The notes: generated from the letters alone by a model not told the origin. DNA of 64,000 nt from Streptomyces sp. CB01201 (GCF_002803085.1 NZ_NNBJ01000023.1:50251-114250); one strand, 5' to 3'. Counted from the stretch's first letter, positions 23,774 through 32,140 are shown. Program-made: numbers and translations.

Positions 23774-25267
23774 ATGACCACCGCCCCGCCTCCAACTCCC
23801 TCGCGCGCCTATCCGTCGTTGCGCGCGGCGTGGATCCCCCTGGCAGCCCTCTGCCTGGCCTTCTTCGTCGAAATGGTCGACAACACCCTGCTCTCGATCG
23901 CGCTGCCCACGATCGGCCGCGACCTCGGCAGCGGCACCACCGCGCTGCAATGGGTCACCGGCGCGTATTCCCTGACCTTCGGCGGACTGCTGCTCACTGC
24001 CGGCTCGATGGCCGACCGGCTCGGCCGCCGCCGGGTGTTGCTGGTCGGACTCGCCGTGTTCGGCTCGCTGAGCCTGTGCGTCGTCCTCGTCACCACGGCC
24101 GGGGAGCTCATCGCGCTGCGTGCCCTGCTCGGCATAGCCGCTGCCGCGATGGCCCCGATCACGAACTCGCTGGTCTTCCGGCTGTTCGACGACAAGGCCC
24201 TGCGGATGCGGGCCATGACCGTGATGATCGTCGTCGGCATGTCCGGCTTCGTCCTCGGACCGCTGCTCGGCGGCACCGCGCTGGCCCACGTGAGCTGGGA
24301 GTGGCTGCTGGTCATCAACGCCCCGATCGCCCTGATCGCCTGCATCGGCGTCCGCCTCGGCGTCCCCGCGGACCGCCCGGAGGACCTGACCAGGGACGCA
24401 CTCGACCTGCCCGGCGCCGTCCTGAGCGTCGCCGCCATCGGACTCGCGTGCTACTCGCTGACCAGCGGTGTCGACCACGGCTGGCTCTCCGCGGCCACCC
24501 TCGCCTCGATCGCGGGCGCCGTCGTGGCCGCGATCGCTTTCGTCCGCCACGAGCGCGGCAGCGCGGCACCCATGCTGGACCTGCGCCTCTTCTCCAACGG
24601 AACGGTCCGAGGCGCGGCCGTCGCGCAGATCGGTACGTCCATCGCGATGGCCAGCGTGATGTTCGGACTCATCCTGCACTTCCAGTACGCGTACGGATGG
24701 AGCCCGGTGCGGGCCGGGCTGGCGAACCTGCCGATCATCGTGACCATGCTCGCGGCCACCCCGCTCTCCGAGTGGCTCGCGCGCCGCTTCGGCCACCGCA
24801 TCGCCTGCCTGGTGGGTGCTGCCTGCCTGGCCGGTGCGCTGGCCGGTCTGTCCTGGGGCGTCTACCACGGGTACGCCGCCATCGCGGTCTGCATGGTCCT
24901 CATGACCGTGGGGCTGCGCACCGTCATGACGATCTGCGCGGTCGCCCTCGTCGACGCGATGCCGAGCAACCGCACCTCGATCGGCGCCGCCCTCAACGAC
25001 ACGGCGCAGGAGGTCGGATCCAGCGTCGGCACGGCGGTGGTCGGCACCCTGATCGCCGCCCTCGTCACCACCCAGCTCCCGGCCGGCACGTGGAGCAGCG
25101 GGCTCGTCACGTCGTTCTTCCACGGCGAGCGAATCACCTACGCCGTTCTCGCCGTGCTCGTCGGCCTGATCGCCGCCGGCGGAGCGCTGAGTCTCACCAA
25201 CGCCCGCACCGTCGAGGAGCATGCGGCGGAAGAGCCGGCGGAAGGCTCGGTGGAAGCGGCTGCCTGA
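23774..25267 (+). CDS. DHA2-type MFS drug exporter, 14 membrane segments
   Basis: I prefer the ATG at 23774, which follows AAGGA; the in-frame ATG at 23759 overlaps the operator. The 497-residue protein shows DHA2-family traits: first segment with FFVEMVDNTLLSIALPTIG, QWVTGAYSLTFGGLLLTAGS, the motif-A loop GSMADRLGRRRVLLVGL, and motif C (GMSGFVLGPLLGGTALAH). About 14 hydrophobic segments follow. Such proton antiporters expel cationic drugs or antibiotics. The divergent TetR gene and paired operators suggest induction by the exported compound. Confidence 0.94.
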   Translation: MTTAPPPTPSRAYPSLRAAWIPLAALCLAFFVEMVDNTLLSIALPTIGRDLGSGTTALQWVTGAYSLTFGGLLLTAGSMADRLGRRRVLLVGLAVFGSLSLCVVLVTTAGELIALRALLGIAAAAMAPITNSLVFRLFDDKALRMRAMTVMIVVGMSGFVLGPLLGGTALAHVSWEWLLVINAPIALIACIGVRLGVPADRPEDLTRDALDLPGAVLSVAAIGLACYSLTSGVDHGWLSAATLASIAGAVVAAIAFVRHERGSAAPMLDLRLFSNGTVRGAAVAQIGTSIAMASVMFGLILHFQYAYGWSPVRAGLANLPIIVTMLAATPLSEWLARRFGHRIACLVGAACLAGALAGLSWGVYHGYAAIAVCMVLMTVGLRTVMTICAVALVDAMPSNRTSIGAALNDTAQEVGSSVGTAVVGTLIAALVTTQLPAGTWSSGLVTSFFHGERITYAVLAVLVGLIAAGGALSLTNARTVEEHAAEEPAEGSVEAAA

Positions 25268-25348
25268 AGAGGGCCGGCCTGGTCACCGGGTCCGGGGTCG
25301 TGGAAAAGCTGGTGCCCGGCGTTCCCAGAAGCGGGTAATGTCTTTGTC

Positions 25349-25378
25349 ATGTTCTTCCAGACGCCGATTTACGAGTGA
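25349..25378 (+). other. Nine-codon mini-ORF ahead of the DUF6243 gene
   Basis: ATG at 25349 starts MFFQTPIYE followed by TGA. A TAATGT that resembles a -10 element lies eight bases upstream of the ATG, so the transcript could be leaderless and begin with this peptide. The stop is 94 bases before the DUF6243 start codon, and a GC-rich stretch with GGCC-type dyads lies between them. It may be a leader peptide; the alternative is coincidence. Confidence 0.35.
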
Positions 25379-25472
25379 GCCGTGAGGGGCCCCCGCTGAC
25401 GCCCTTCGGCCTCGTCGGCCGGCGCCCCCGAGGCAGCCGCAGATCACTTCGACATCAATACCGGGAGAACCC

Positions 25473-25688
25473 GTGACCGTGAGCAAGAACATCAACAACC
25501 CCGTGGGCATGGGCGGCGGCCAGCGCAAGAAGCTGTCTCGCGCCGAACGCCAGAACAACGGGCCGCACCGCAATCTCGACCGCCGGGCAGCGGCCGACCA
25601 GAAGGCGGAGCTGGTACGCAAGATGCGCGAGAAGGCAGGCGCGGCTGAGGAAGCCGGGCAGGGAAGCGAAGGTTCCCCGCAGAGCTGA
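25473..25688 (+). CDS. DUF6243 family small basic protein
   Basis: The GTG at 25473 follows GGGAG and gives 71 residues. The protein (SKNINNPVGMGGGQRKKLSR, then AERQNNGPHRNLDRRAA) matches my memory of the conserved Streptomyces family DUF6243. It is highly charged, with a lysine/arginine-rich first half and an acidic tail, and has no predicted membrane part. Role unknown; a nucleic-acid-associated role would fit its charge but is speculation. A hairpin terminator follows. Confidence 0.82.
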   Translation: MTVSKNINNPVGMGGGQRKKLSRAERQNNGPHRNLDRRAAADQKAELVRKMREKAGAAEEAGQGSEGSPQS

Positions 25689-25723
25689 AGCACCGCCGCC
25701 GCAGGGCGGCGGCTCATGGCAAA

Positions 25724-25758
25724 CAGGGCCCGTACCGCCATTCGCGGTGCGGGCCCTG
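25724..25758. terminator. Bidirectional hairpin after DUF6243
   Basis: CAGGGCCCGTACCGC pairs with GCGGTGCGGGCCCTG (one wobble pair) around the loop CATTC. A smaller GC-rich hairpin (GCCGCC/GGCGGC) lies just before it. It separates convergent DUF6243 and HIT genes. Confidence 0.88.
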
Positions 25759-25831
25759 GCTGCTGAGTGTCCAGAACCGACGAGATGCCAAGTCCCGCTC
25801 CCCGGGACCATGGTCCGCTGGTCTCGTGCGA

Positions 25832-26293
25832 TCAAGTGCCGAGCGCCGCCCTCAGCCGTGCGCAGATGTCCTCGACCGCTGCCGCGCCCGGTGGACGGTT
25901 CGCCTCGGCCATGGCCAGTTGCAGCACCGGCCCGTAGGCGTCGAAGCGGGCCATGTCCTCCCTGCGGGCCGGCTGCACCAGGAAGTGGAGGTGGCCCGGC
26001 ACCGCGTCGGCGTGGGACCACAGGCAGACGTAGACCTGGTCGGGCTTCAGAACCGCGGTGACCGCTGCGCTGGTTCGCTGGAGCAGGGGACCGAGTTCCG
26101 CGGACTCGCGGCTGGTCAGGTCGGCGACGTGAACGACATGTCGGATCGGCATGACGGCCAAGGTGCCCAGCCCGAGCGGGCCCACCGAATGCTGTACGAC
26201 CCAGAGAGGTGTCCTGAAAAGCGTTCCACCCGGTAACGGACGATCGCCACCGATGAATGCGCAGGCCGTGCATGCGTTGTCGATCTCCGTCAT
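25832..26293 (-). CDS. HIT-family protein with a TTA codon
   Basis: From the ATG at 26293 the product has 153 residues and a histidine-triad fold: N-terminal cysteines NACTACAFIGG, FRTPLWVVQHSVGPLGLGTL, PIRHVVHVADL and the active-site segment PGHLHFLVQP. The classic triad HxHxHxx is reduced to HxH here, so nucleotide hydrolase activity is likely altered. Codon 20 is TTA (DRPLPGG), so synthesis may need the bldA tRNA. The ATG overlaps the stop of the CGNR zinc-finger gene by four bases, so the two are co-translated; the HIT protein would then be limited by bldA even if the mRNA is made early. Confidence 0.85.
   Translation of the reverse strand: MTEIDNACTACAFIGGDRPLPGGTLFRTPLWVVQHSVGPLGLGTLAVMPIRHVVHVADLTSRESAELGPLLQRTSAAVTAVLKPDQVYVCLWSHADAVPGHLHFLVQPARREDMARFDAYGPVLQLAMAEANRPPGAAAVEDICARLRAALGT
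26234..26236 (-). promoter_or_regulatory. TTA codon 20 in the HIT gene
   Basis: In the reading frame ggc gat cgt ccg TTA ccg ggt, leucine 20 is encoded by TTA. This is the second of two in-frame TTA codons found in this window and suggests control by the bldA tRNA. Confidence 0.8.
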
Positions 26294-26883
26294 CGCGACC
26301 TCTGCGGTGTCGAGGGAGGGCCGGGTTTTGCACGCTGGTTGGCATGGAATCGCGCCTTCTTCTGACGGTTCCCGCACGTGTTCATGTCGCACCATTTGCG
26401 GGTGCGGCTTCGACTCGTGTCGAAGAAGGCGGCTTGACAGGTCGGCGATGCGCACAGGGCCAGTTGGCCGTCCCGTTCGCCCGCGATGATGCTGATCGCA
26501 TCGGCGGCGATCACGCCGAGGGCATCCTCCACGCCGGTGGCCGAGTTGAGCCGCCACTGCCGTTTGCCTTCGGGCGTCAGCGTCACCGTGGCCCGCCCCT
26601 GGGTGCTGAAGCCGTTGAGGACGTCTACGGCGGCCGGGGGGAGGGCCTCCTGGACCGCGGCCGCTGTCGCGGCGGCGTGAATCGCCTCCCGCAGCTCCCG
26701 GGCGAGGTCGAGCTGAGCAGCGGTGCAGGCGTCCACGGGCAGGCCGTTCACCGTCAGCCAGTCGACGAGGCGTCGTGGCGTGGGAATGCGCTCCAGGGCG
26801 TCGCCATGACGCTCCGACAGCGTCCCCGTGAAGCTGGTGGCCAGCACACTGCCGAGGCGGAAATCGGGGAACGAGGCGCTCAT
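26290..26883 (-). CDS. CGNR zinc-finger (ABATE-domain) protein
   Basis: The 197-residue protein has the two-part layout of this family. An N-terminal ABATE domain (residues 1-130; PRRLVDWLTVNGLP through EDALGVIAADAISII) is followed by a C-terminal CGNR finger with CASPTCQAAFFDTSRS, then RKWCDMNTCGNRQKKARF. The four cysteines would bind zinc, and the region probably contacts DNA. Members are thought to be stress-response transcription regulators, though none is well characterised. The start codon is preceded by AAGGTGG, and the stop overlaps the HIT start. It is divergent from the epoxide hydrolase gene with 102 bp between. Confidence 0.9.
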   Translation of the reverse strand: MSASFPDFRLGSVLATSFTGTLSERHGDALERIPTPRRLVDWLTVNGLPVDACTAAQLDLARELREAIHAAATAAAVQEALPPAAVDVLNGFSTQGRATVTLTPEGKRQWRLNSATGVEDALGVIAADAISIIAGERDGQLALCASPTCQAAFFDTSRSRTRKWCDMNTCGNRQKKARFHANQRAKPGPPSTPQRSR

Positions 26884-26985
26884 GGAACCACCTTAGCCGG
26901 TTGCGGCACGGCCGGAAAGGCTGTTAGAACCGTCATAGCCGGTTCGCAGCAGGCGCCGGCGGCTCCGCGATGGCCAGGAGGTCTC

Positions 26986-28167
26986 ATGCCCCGCCCAACC
27001 AGCGACATCGACGACGTAGAAGCATGTGCGACTCGGGCAACCGACGCCGAACTCGACGATCTGCGCGCGCGGCTGACCGCGGCGCGACTGCCGGAGGCCG
27101 AGACGGTCGCCGGTGCCGGGCCCGGCCCGCGCCGATGGGAGCAGGGCGTTCCTCTCGCGGACCTCGTGGAGGTCGTGAACTACTGGCTCACTCAGTACAG
27201 TTGGCGGCCTTTCGAGGAGCAGCTCAATCGAATCGGCCAGTTCCGTACGACCATCGACGGGCTGGGAATTCACTTCCTGCACCGCCGCTCCGCGCGCGCG
27301 GATGCCACCCCGCTGGTCCTGACGCACGGCTGGCCGGGCAGCATTGCCGAATTCGTCGATGTGGTGGACGAGTTGGCGAATCCGCAGGACGCGAGCTCGC
27401 CGGCGTTCCACGTCGTGGTTCCGTCGCTCCCGGGATTCGGCTACAGCGACAAGCCGACCACCACCGGCTGGGGAACCGAGCGGATCGCGGCCGCGTGGGT
27501 GGAACTGATGGGAAGGCTCGGCTACAGCAAGTTCGTAGCTCACGGCGGCGATTGGGGAGGCAACATCACCACCGTTCTCGGTGGCAGGTTCCCCTCGCAC
27601 GTGCTCGGCATCCATACGCTGTTCGCCGAGGCGCCACCCGGGTTGACGACGGACGGCCTGACGGCGGCCGAGCGCAAGTGGACCGAGGACACCCGCGACT
27701 TCTGGCGGCACCGCGCGGCGTACGCGAAGCAGCAGGCGACCCGGCCGCAGACCATCGGCTACTCGCTCGTCGACTCACCGGTCGGGCTGCTCGCCTGGAT
27801 CCTCGACAAGTTCGCCGAGTGGTCGGACACCGGGGACAGCCCGTTCGAGACGATCTCCGTCGACCGGGTTCTCGACGACGTCACCCTGTACTGGCTGACG
27901 CGAACCGGCGCGTCGGCGGCCCGCATCTACTACGAAAGCCACAACTCGCTGGATCCCGAACTCCGGGTCGACGTCCCGTCGGCGATCACCATGTATCCCC
28001 GCGACATCGAGAAGTGCCCACGTCCTTGGGCGCAGGAGCGGTACCGGCGGATCGTGCGCTGGAGGTCGCCCGAGCACGGAGGGCATTTTCCGTCGCTGGA
28101 GGTCCCCGGGTTTTTCGTCAAAGATCTGCGGGAGGGCCTCGCGGCCGTGCTGGCCGCATCACGGTGA
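26986..28167 (+). CDS. Epoxide hydrolase, alpha/beta-hydrolase with EHN domain
   Basis: An AGGAGG site precedes the ATG and gives 393 residues. Residues 20-120 form the EHN N-terminal domain (DLRARLTAARLPEAE, WRPFEEQLNRIGQFRTTIDG). The catalytic domain has the oxyanion motif HGWPGS, the nucleophile elbow HGGDWGGN with the catalytic aspartate, FAEAPP, and the C-terminal HGGHFPSLE with the catalytic histidine. The enzyme would open epoxides to diols, for detoxification or catabolism. The gene ends inside an unusual 16-bp repeat array. Similarity to juvenile-hormone/microsomal type hydrolases is clear. Confidence 0.94.
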   Translation: MPRPTSDIDDVEACATRATDAELDDLRARLTAARLPEAETVAGAGPGPRRWEQGVPLADLVEVVNYWLTQYSWRPFEEQLNRIGQFRTTIDGLGIHFLHRRSARADATPLVLTHGWPGSIAEFVDVVDELANPQDASSPAFHVVVPSLPGFGYSDKPTTTGWGTERIAAAWVELMGRLGYSKFVAHGGDWGGNITTVLGGRFPSHVLGIHTLFAEAPPGLTTDGLTAAERKWTEDTRDFWRHRAAYAKQQATRPQTIGYSLVDSPVGLLAWILDKFAEWSDTGDSPFETISVDRVLDDVTLYWLTRTGASAARIYYESHNSLDPELRVDVPSAITMYPRDIEKCPRPWAQERYRRIVRWRSPEHGGHFPSLEVPGFFVKDLREGLAAVLAASR

Positions 28168-28219
28168 TTCCGCATCACGGTGATTCCGCATCACGGTGAT
28201 TCCGTATCACGGTGATTCC
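28156..28219. repeat. Four tandem 16-bp repeats, each holding an ATCAC-G-GTGAT dyad
   Basis: The unit GCATCACGGTGATTCC occurs three times perfectly and once with a single change (GTATC). Each contains an 11-bp perfect inverted repeat. The first copy contains the epoxide hydrolase stop codon, and the array ends 17 bases before the stop of the convergent ankyrin gene. It could act as a set of phased operator sites, a weak terminator, or a variable-number repeat. Confidence 0.92.
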
Positions 28220-28235
28220 GGCGCGGTCGAGTGGT

Positions 28236-29495
28236 TCAGCCGGCGGGGCGCAGCGCCCGGTGGTGGTACCGGACGGCGTGGAACTCGCCGTAGTAGGGCG
28301 AGTCCTCGTCGACCGGTTCGAGATCGCGCACCACCTCGTCGCCGCGCGGATCGTCGCGGAGGAACAGCTGGATCGCCGCTGTCACCCGTACGGCCTCGGA
28401 CTCGTCCTGGAGACGGGCGGCGAGGGCGTACGAGGGGGCGGGAGAATCCGGGGTCGCCCGTGCGACTGCCCGGCAGGCCCCTGCGCGCACCAGGGCGTCC
28501 GCGTCCCGGGTGCACGTCACGACGGCGGCCAGTGCCTCGGGATCTCCTTGCGCGACCATCTCGTGAAGGCCGGAGAGTGCGTTCAGCCGGACCTCCCGGT
28601 CGGCGTGCCGGGTGAGTGCCGACAGCGGTTGCTGGGCCCGGGGATCCACGGCCTGGGACAGGCCGGCGGTGAGCGCCCGCATCACCCGGGGATCCTCCTC
28701 CGTGGCGGCCCACGGGAGGAAGAGGTCGACGAGTGGCATGTCGAAGGCGCCGTGTCCGTCCTCGGTGACGTTCTCGTCGAAGAGATGGATGAGACGGATC
28801 ACCTCGGCTCCGCAGTACCGCTCCAGAGGGTTCGGGCTGGCCCGCAGGGTGACGGCCTGCGGCCAGACGTCCGTGGCCCGGCGCGCCTGGAGTGCGAGCG
28901 TCGTCGCCACCCACACCGGCTGCTCGACGTCCGGCTCGGCGAGGGCGCGGCCCATCAACTCTGCGAAGCTCGGCTTGATTCCATAACGGGGCTCCAGCTC
29001 GGTGAGGAGCGCGGTGTGTCCGTTGCGGACCGTCAGGCCGCCGAGCGACAGCTCTTCGCAGACGTTTCCCCAGCAGTCGACAGCGGTTTTGCGCACCATC
29101 GGTTCCGAAGTGCTGCCGCTCCTGCGGCGCAGCTCCGCCTCCGCACCCGTCAGGTGCCAATGCCGTGCGAGCTCCAGGGCGTTACGCCCTTCTGGGTCGG
29201 TGAACCCCGGATCGGCTCCCGAGCAGATGAGCACGGACGTGATCTCGCAGGCACCGAGATCCACTGCGCGCAGCAGGGGCGAACGGCCGTCGGCGGCGGG
29301 TTGGTCGAGGTGGACCGGCCGTTCCGACATCGCCAGTTCGTCGATCACCCGGAGGTCGAAGGCGTCCACGGCCAGGCAGAGTGCCGGTGTGCCGTGTTCG
29401 TCGGCCGTGTTGGGGTCGGCGCCCGCGGCCAGCAGGGCCCTCACCCGCTTGGCATGGCCACTCCGCACTGCCGCGATCAGCGGATCCTCACCCAT
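28236..29495 (-). CDS. Ankyrin/HEAT-repeat protein
   Basis: The ATG at 29495 (MGEDPLIAAVRSGHAKRVRA) gives 419 residues. The N-terminal third is a set of ankyrin repeats (VRALLAAGADPNTADEHGTP, DGRSPLLRAVDLGACEI, VLICSGADPGFTDPEGRNAL). The C-terminal half is helical with HEAT-like pairs (SALTRHADREVRLNALSGLH, VTCTRDADALVRAGACRA). Such proteins are scaffolds for protein contacts. No catalytic motif or signal peptide is visible. The ribosome site GGGAGG is a little far from the start. The gene is convergent with the epoxide hydrolase across the 16-bp repeats. Confidence 0.88.
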   Translation of the reverse strand: MGEDPLIAAVRSGHAKRVRALLAAGADPNTADEHGTPALCLAVDAFDLRVIDELAMSERPVHLDQPAADGRSPLLRAVDLGACEITSVLICSGADPGFTDPEGRNALELARHWHLTGAEAELRRRSGSTSEPMVRKTAVDCWGNVCEELSLGGLTVRNGHTALLTELEPRYGIKPSFAELMGRALAEPDVEQPVWVATTLALQARRATDVWPQAVTLRASPNPLERYCGAEVIRLIHLFDENVTEDGHGAFDMPLVDLFLPWAATEEDPRVMRALTAGLSQAVDPRAQQPLSALTRHADREVRLNALSGLHEMVAQGDPEALAAVVTCTRDADALVRAGACRAVARATPDSPAPSYALAARLQDESEAVRVTAAIQLFLRDDPRGDEVVRDLEPVDEDSPYYGEFHAVRYHHRALRPAG

Positions 29496-29599
29496 GTCCG
29501 CGCACCCGCCTCCCGGCCCACCCAGGTCCCGCACCTTCGCCAGCACGAGAACCCTATACGCTCCGGGCCCGCGTTTCCCCAGGTCAGGGGCGAGGATGG

Positions 29600-30196
29600 T
29601 CAGCGGGCGATCGAGATCGCGAAGGGCGCGAACCCGCTGGAGCGCATCACATGCGGTACGAACAGTATCGCCGCCTCGGTCGCGCGGGCGGTCTGGATCC
29701 CGCCGAGATCGGTGATCCACTCCTTGCGCCAGCCGAGGTCGATGAGCAGGTCGCGGACCGTCTGCTTGGCCTGCGGATCCTCGCCGGAGAGGAAGGCGTC
29801 GGGGGCCTGCGTGAGCGCTGCGGGCGCGGTCATCACCGGGAAGAGCATGGTGTTGAGCGTCTTGACGACGCGCGTTTCGGGGAGCGCTTCCTGGAGTTGC
29901 TCGGCGAGGCTGGACCCTGGGTAGACGAGGTCGGCGGGCAGTCCGTCCGGTCCGTCGACGGTGGCGTTGGAGACGTCGACGAGGATCGTGTCGCGCAGTT
30001 CTTCGCGCAGGGCCACGAGCCGCTCCAACGAGCCTGCGCCCGGGGTGGCGTTGATCACGATGCCGGCTGTCCGGGCAGCACCGGCGGCGGCGCCCGGCGT
30101 GCGGTCCGCCACGGTCACCTCATGCCCGGCCCGGGTGAGGGCCGCGGCCAGGTTGCCGCCGACGCGGCCGTTTCCGAGAACTGCGATCGTGGTCAT
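29600..30196 (-). CDS. NADP-binding (F420-reductase-like) oxidoreductase
   Basis: The 198-residue protein starts with a Rossmann motif (TTIAVLGNGRVGGNLAAALT) and continues with ADRTPGAAAG, VDVSNATVDGPDGLPADLV and a VKTLNTMLFPVM segment. This is the size and layout of NADPH:F420 oxidoreductase-type proteins and the related YcdA-type family. It reduces or oxidises an unknown partner with NADPH. A GGAGATCAGC site precedes the ATG. The gene lies downstream of the inositol-monophosphatase-like gene on the same strand, separated by an 82-bp CA-rich spacer, so the two may form one operon. Confidence 0.88.
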   Translation of the reverse strand: MTTIAVLGNGRVGGNLAAALTRAGHEVTVADRTPGAAAGAARTAGIVINATPGAGSLERLVALREELRDTILVDVSNATVDGPDGLPADLVYPGSSLAEQLQEALPETRVVKTLNTMLFPVMTAPAALTQAPDAFLSGEDPQAKQTVRDLLIDLGWRKEWITDLGGIQTARATEAAILFVPHVMRSSGFAPFAISIAR

Positions 30197-30278
30197 GCTG
30201 ATCTCCTGTGCGGGTGGGTTGGTGAGTGTGTATGTGCGCTGGGTGGGTGCGTGCGTGTGTGCGGGCAGTGGTGTGCGG

Positions 30279-31097
30279 TCAGCGCGAGAGCGTGGTGACG
30301 GCCTCGGCGTGGACGCCGGGTGCTGCGGCCAGGAAGCTCTCGCTCTGCGGGGTCCAGGGGCGGCCCTCGGCGTCGGAGATCCGTCCGCCGGCCTCGCTGA
30401 CGAGCAGAGCCCCGGGAAGCAGGTCCGCGCGCGCTCCGGCGAACTGCCAGAAGGCGTCGATCCTGCCCGCGGCCACGTTCACCAGATGCAGGGTCGCGGG
30501 CACGGAGGTCCGGACGACGAGTGCGTCGAACAGCATCGCGGTGATCGAGGCGCCGACGCGCCGTACGACACTCTCGTCCTCGTCCGGCCGGGCCTGGCTG
30601 GTGGCCACGATGCCCAGGCCGAGGTCCGCGGTTCGGGAGACGTGCAGCGGACGGCCGTCGAGGTACGCGCCCGCGCCCTTGAGCGCCGTGTAGGTCTCGC
30701 CGGTCAGCGGCAGGTGGACCACGGTGAGCACCGGCTGGTTGTCCCGTACCAGGGTGGCCGTGACCGCCCAATCCGGCAGCGCGTGCAGGTGGTTGACGTT
30801 GCCCTCGGCCGGATCCACGACCCACCATTCGCCGGTCGGCAGCGCTCCGCCGTCCAACTCGTCCTCCACCCAGCCGGCTTCGGGCCGCAGCCGCGTGAGG
30901 CGGGGGCGCAGGATGTCGAGAGCCGCGTCGTCGTTGGCGGCGAGGGCGCGCATCAGCTCTTCGCGGGTCCCGTACCGGACCACCTCGCCGAAGCGCTCGC
31001 GCAATACCGAACCGGCTGCGCGCACCGCGCTCTCGGTCTCGCCGAGCAGCTCGGCGTCGGAGGCGGCTGCATCGGTGGTCTGAAGCGTTTCGGACAT
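30279..31097 (-). CDS. Inositol-monophosphatase family protein with altered active-site motif
   Basis: The 272-residue protein has the overall IMPase/CysQ fold, ending in GGRISDAEGRPW. The metal-binding motif DPxDGT of the family reads DPAEGN here (VDPAEGNVNHLHALPDWA), so the second aspartate is Glu. The second motif, usually WDxAAG, reads ARADLLPG (only the Asp retained). EDELDG keeps acidic residues of the first site. Members dephosphorylate inositol phosphate or adenosine 3',5'-bisphosphate with magnesium; this one may have changed substrate or lost activity. The divergent LysR gene may control it together with the downstream oxidoreductase. Confidence 0.85.
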   Translation of the reverse strand: MSETLQTTDAAASDAELLGETESAVRAAGSVLRERFGEVVRYGTREELMRALAANDDAALDILRPRLTRLRPEAGWVEDELDGGALPTGEWWVVDPAEGNVNHLHALPDWAVTATLVRDNQPVLTVVHLPLTGETYTALKGAGAYLDGRPLHVSRTADLGLGIVATSQARPDEDESVVRRVGASITAMLFDALVVRTSVPATLHLVNVAAGRIDAFWQFAGARADLLPGALLVSEAGGRISDAEGRPWTPQSESFLAAAPGVHAEAVTTLSR

Positions 31098-31234
31098 GGT
31101 GGTACTCCCTTATGAGGTGGGGTGATGAGGCCGGTTGGGCCTGACCGCGTGTTCCGTCTTGCGCCTTCACCACGAAGGTATAGAGCCCCTGGATTAACTA
31201 CAACTGCATGTCAGGCACGGATAGGATTACTCGC

Positions 31235-32140
31235 ATGCAATTGGATTTGAATCTGCTCACCGCCCTCGACGCACTGCTGGAAGAGGGAAGCGTGGCCGGG
31301 GCGGCCGCGCGCCTGCATGTCACCGCGCCCGCGATGAGCCGGAGCCTGGGACGCATTCGACGTTCGACCGGGGACGAGATCCTGGTGCGCACGGGCCGCA
31401 CGATGACCCCGACGCCGTACGCGATCGCCGTCCGGCAACAGGTGCACGAGCTGCTGCACCAGGTCCATGGCGTGCTGGCACCGAGTCGCGAACTCGATCT
31501 GGCGACGCTGGAGCGCACCTTCACCCTGCGCTGGCACGACTCCCTGGTCGCCCTGAGCGGCCCCGAACTGCTCGCGTCCGTACGCGAACAGGCGCCGGGT
31601 GTGCGATTGCGCTTCGTCGCGGAATCCGGCATCGACACCCCCGAGTTGCGGCGCGGCGAGGTCGATCTGGAGGCGAACGCCAACGGGCCGAGCGCACCCG
31701 ACATCCGGACCGAGAGCGTGGGGGAGACCCGCCTTGTCGTCGTCGTGAGGCACGACCACCCGCTCACCCGCGTCAAGGCCGTCACCGCCCAGCGGTACGC
31801 CGCCGCCGAACACGTCACCGTCTCGCGGCGCGGAAACCTCAGCAACGCCCTCGACGACGCTCTCGCCCGGCTCGGGCTCACCCGCCGGGTGGTGGCGACC
31901 GCGCCCACGGAGGCGGCCGCGCTGGAGTTCGCGCGCGGCTCCGACTTGCTGGTCAGCGTTCCCGAAGCCACCACGCGGTCAGCGGTCGCCGACCTCGGCC
32001 TGGCCGTGCTCCCGCTTCCGCTCGAACTGCCGTCGGCGCCGATATACCTGTCGTGGCATCAGCGCTACGACACCGACCAGGCCCACGCCTGGCTACGCGG
32101 ACTGGCGCGCGCCGCGCTGACCGTGCACGAGGTGTCGTAG
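31235..32140 (+). CDS. LysR-family regulator
   Basis: From the ATG at 31235 (MQLDLNLLTALDALLEEGSV) the 301-residue protein has a typical winged helix (AAARLHVTAPAMSRSLGRI) and an effector-binding domain. TAGGAT (31222-31227) sits eight bases before the ATG, so a leaderless mRNA is likely; a GTG nine codons upstream was rejected. It is divergent from the IMPase-like gene over 137 bp. The ligand is unknown. Confidence 0.9.
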   Translation: MQLDLNLLTALDALLEEGSVAGAAARLHVTAPAMSRSLGRIRRSTGDEILVRTGRTMTPTPYAIAVRQQVHELLHQVHGVLAPSRELDLATLERTFTLRWHDSLVALSGPELLASVREQAPGVRLRFVAESGIDTPELRRGEVDLEANANGPSAPDIRTESVGETRLVVVVRHDHPLTRVKAVTAQRYAAAEHVTVSRRGNLSNALDDALARLGLTRRVVATAPTEAAALEFARGSDLLVSVPEATTRSAVADLGLAVLPLPLELPSAPIYLSWHQRYDTDQAHAWLRGLARAALTVHEVS

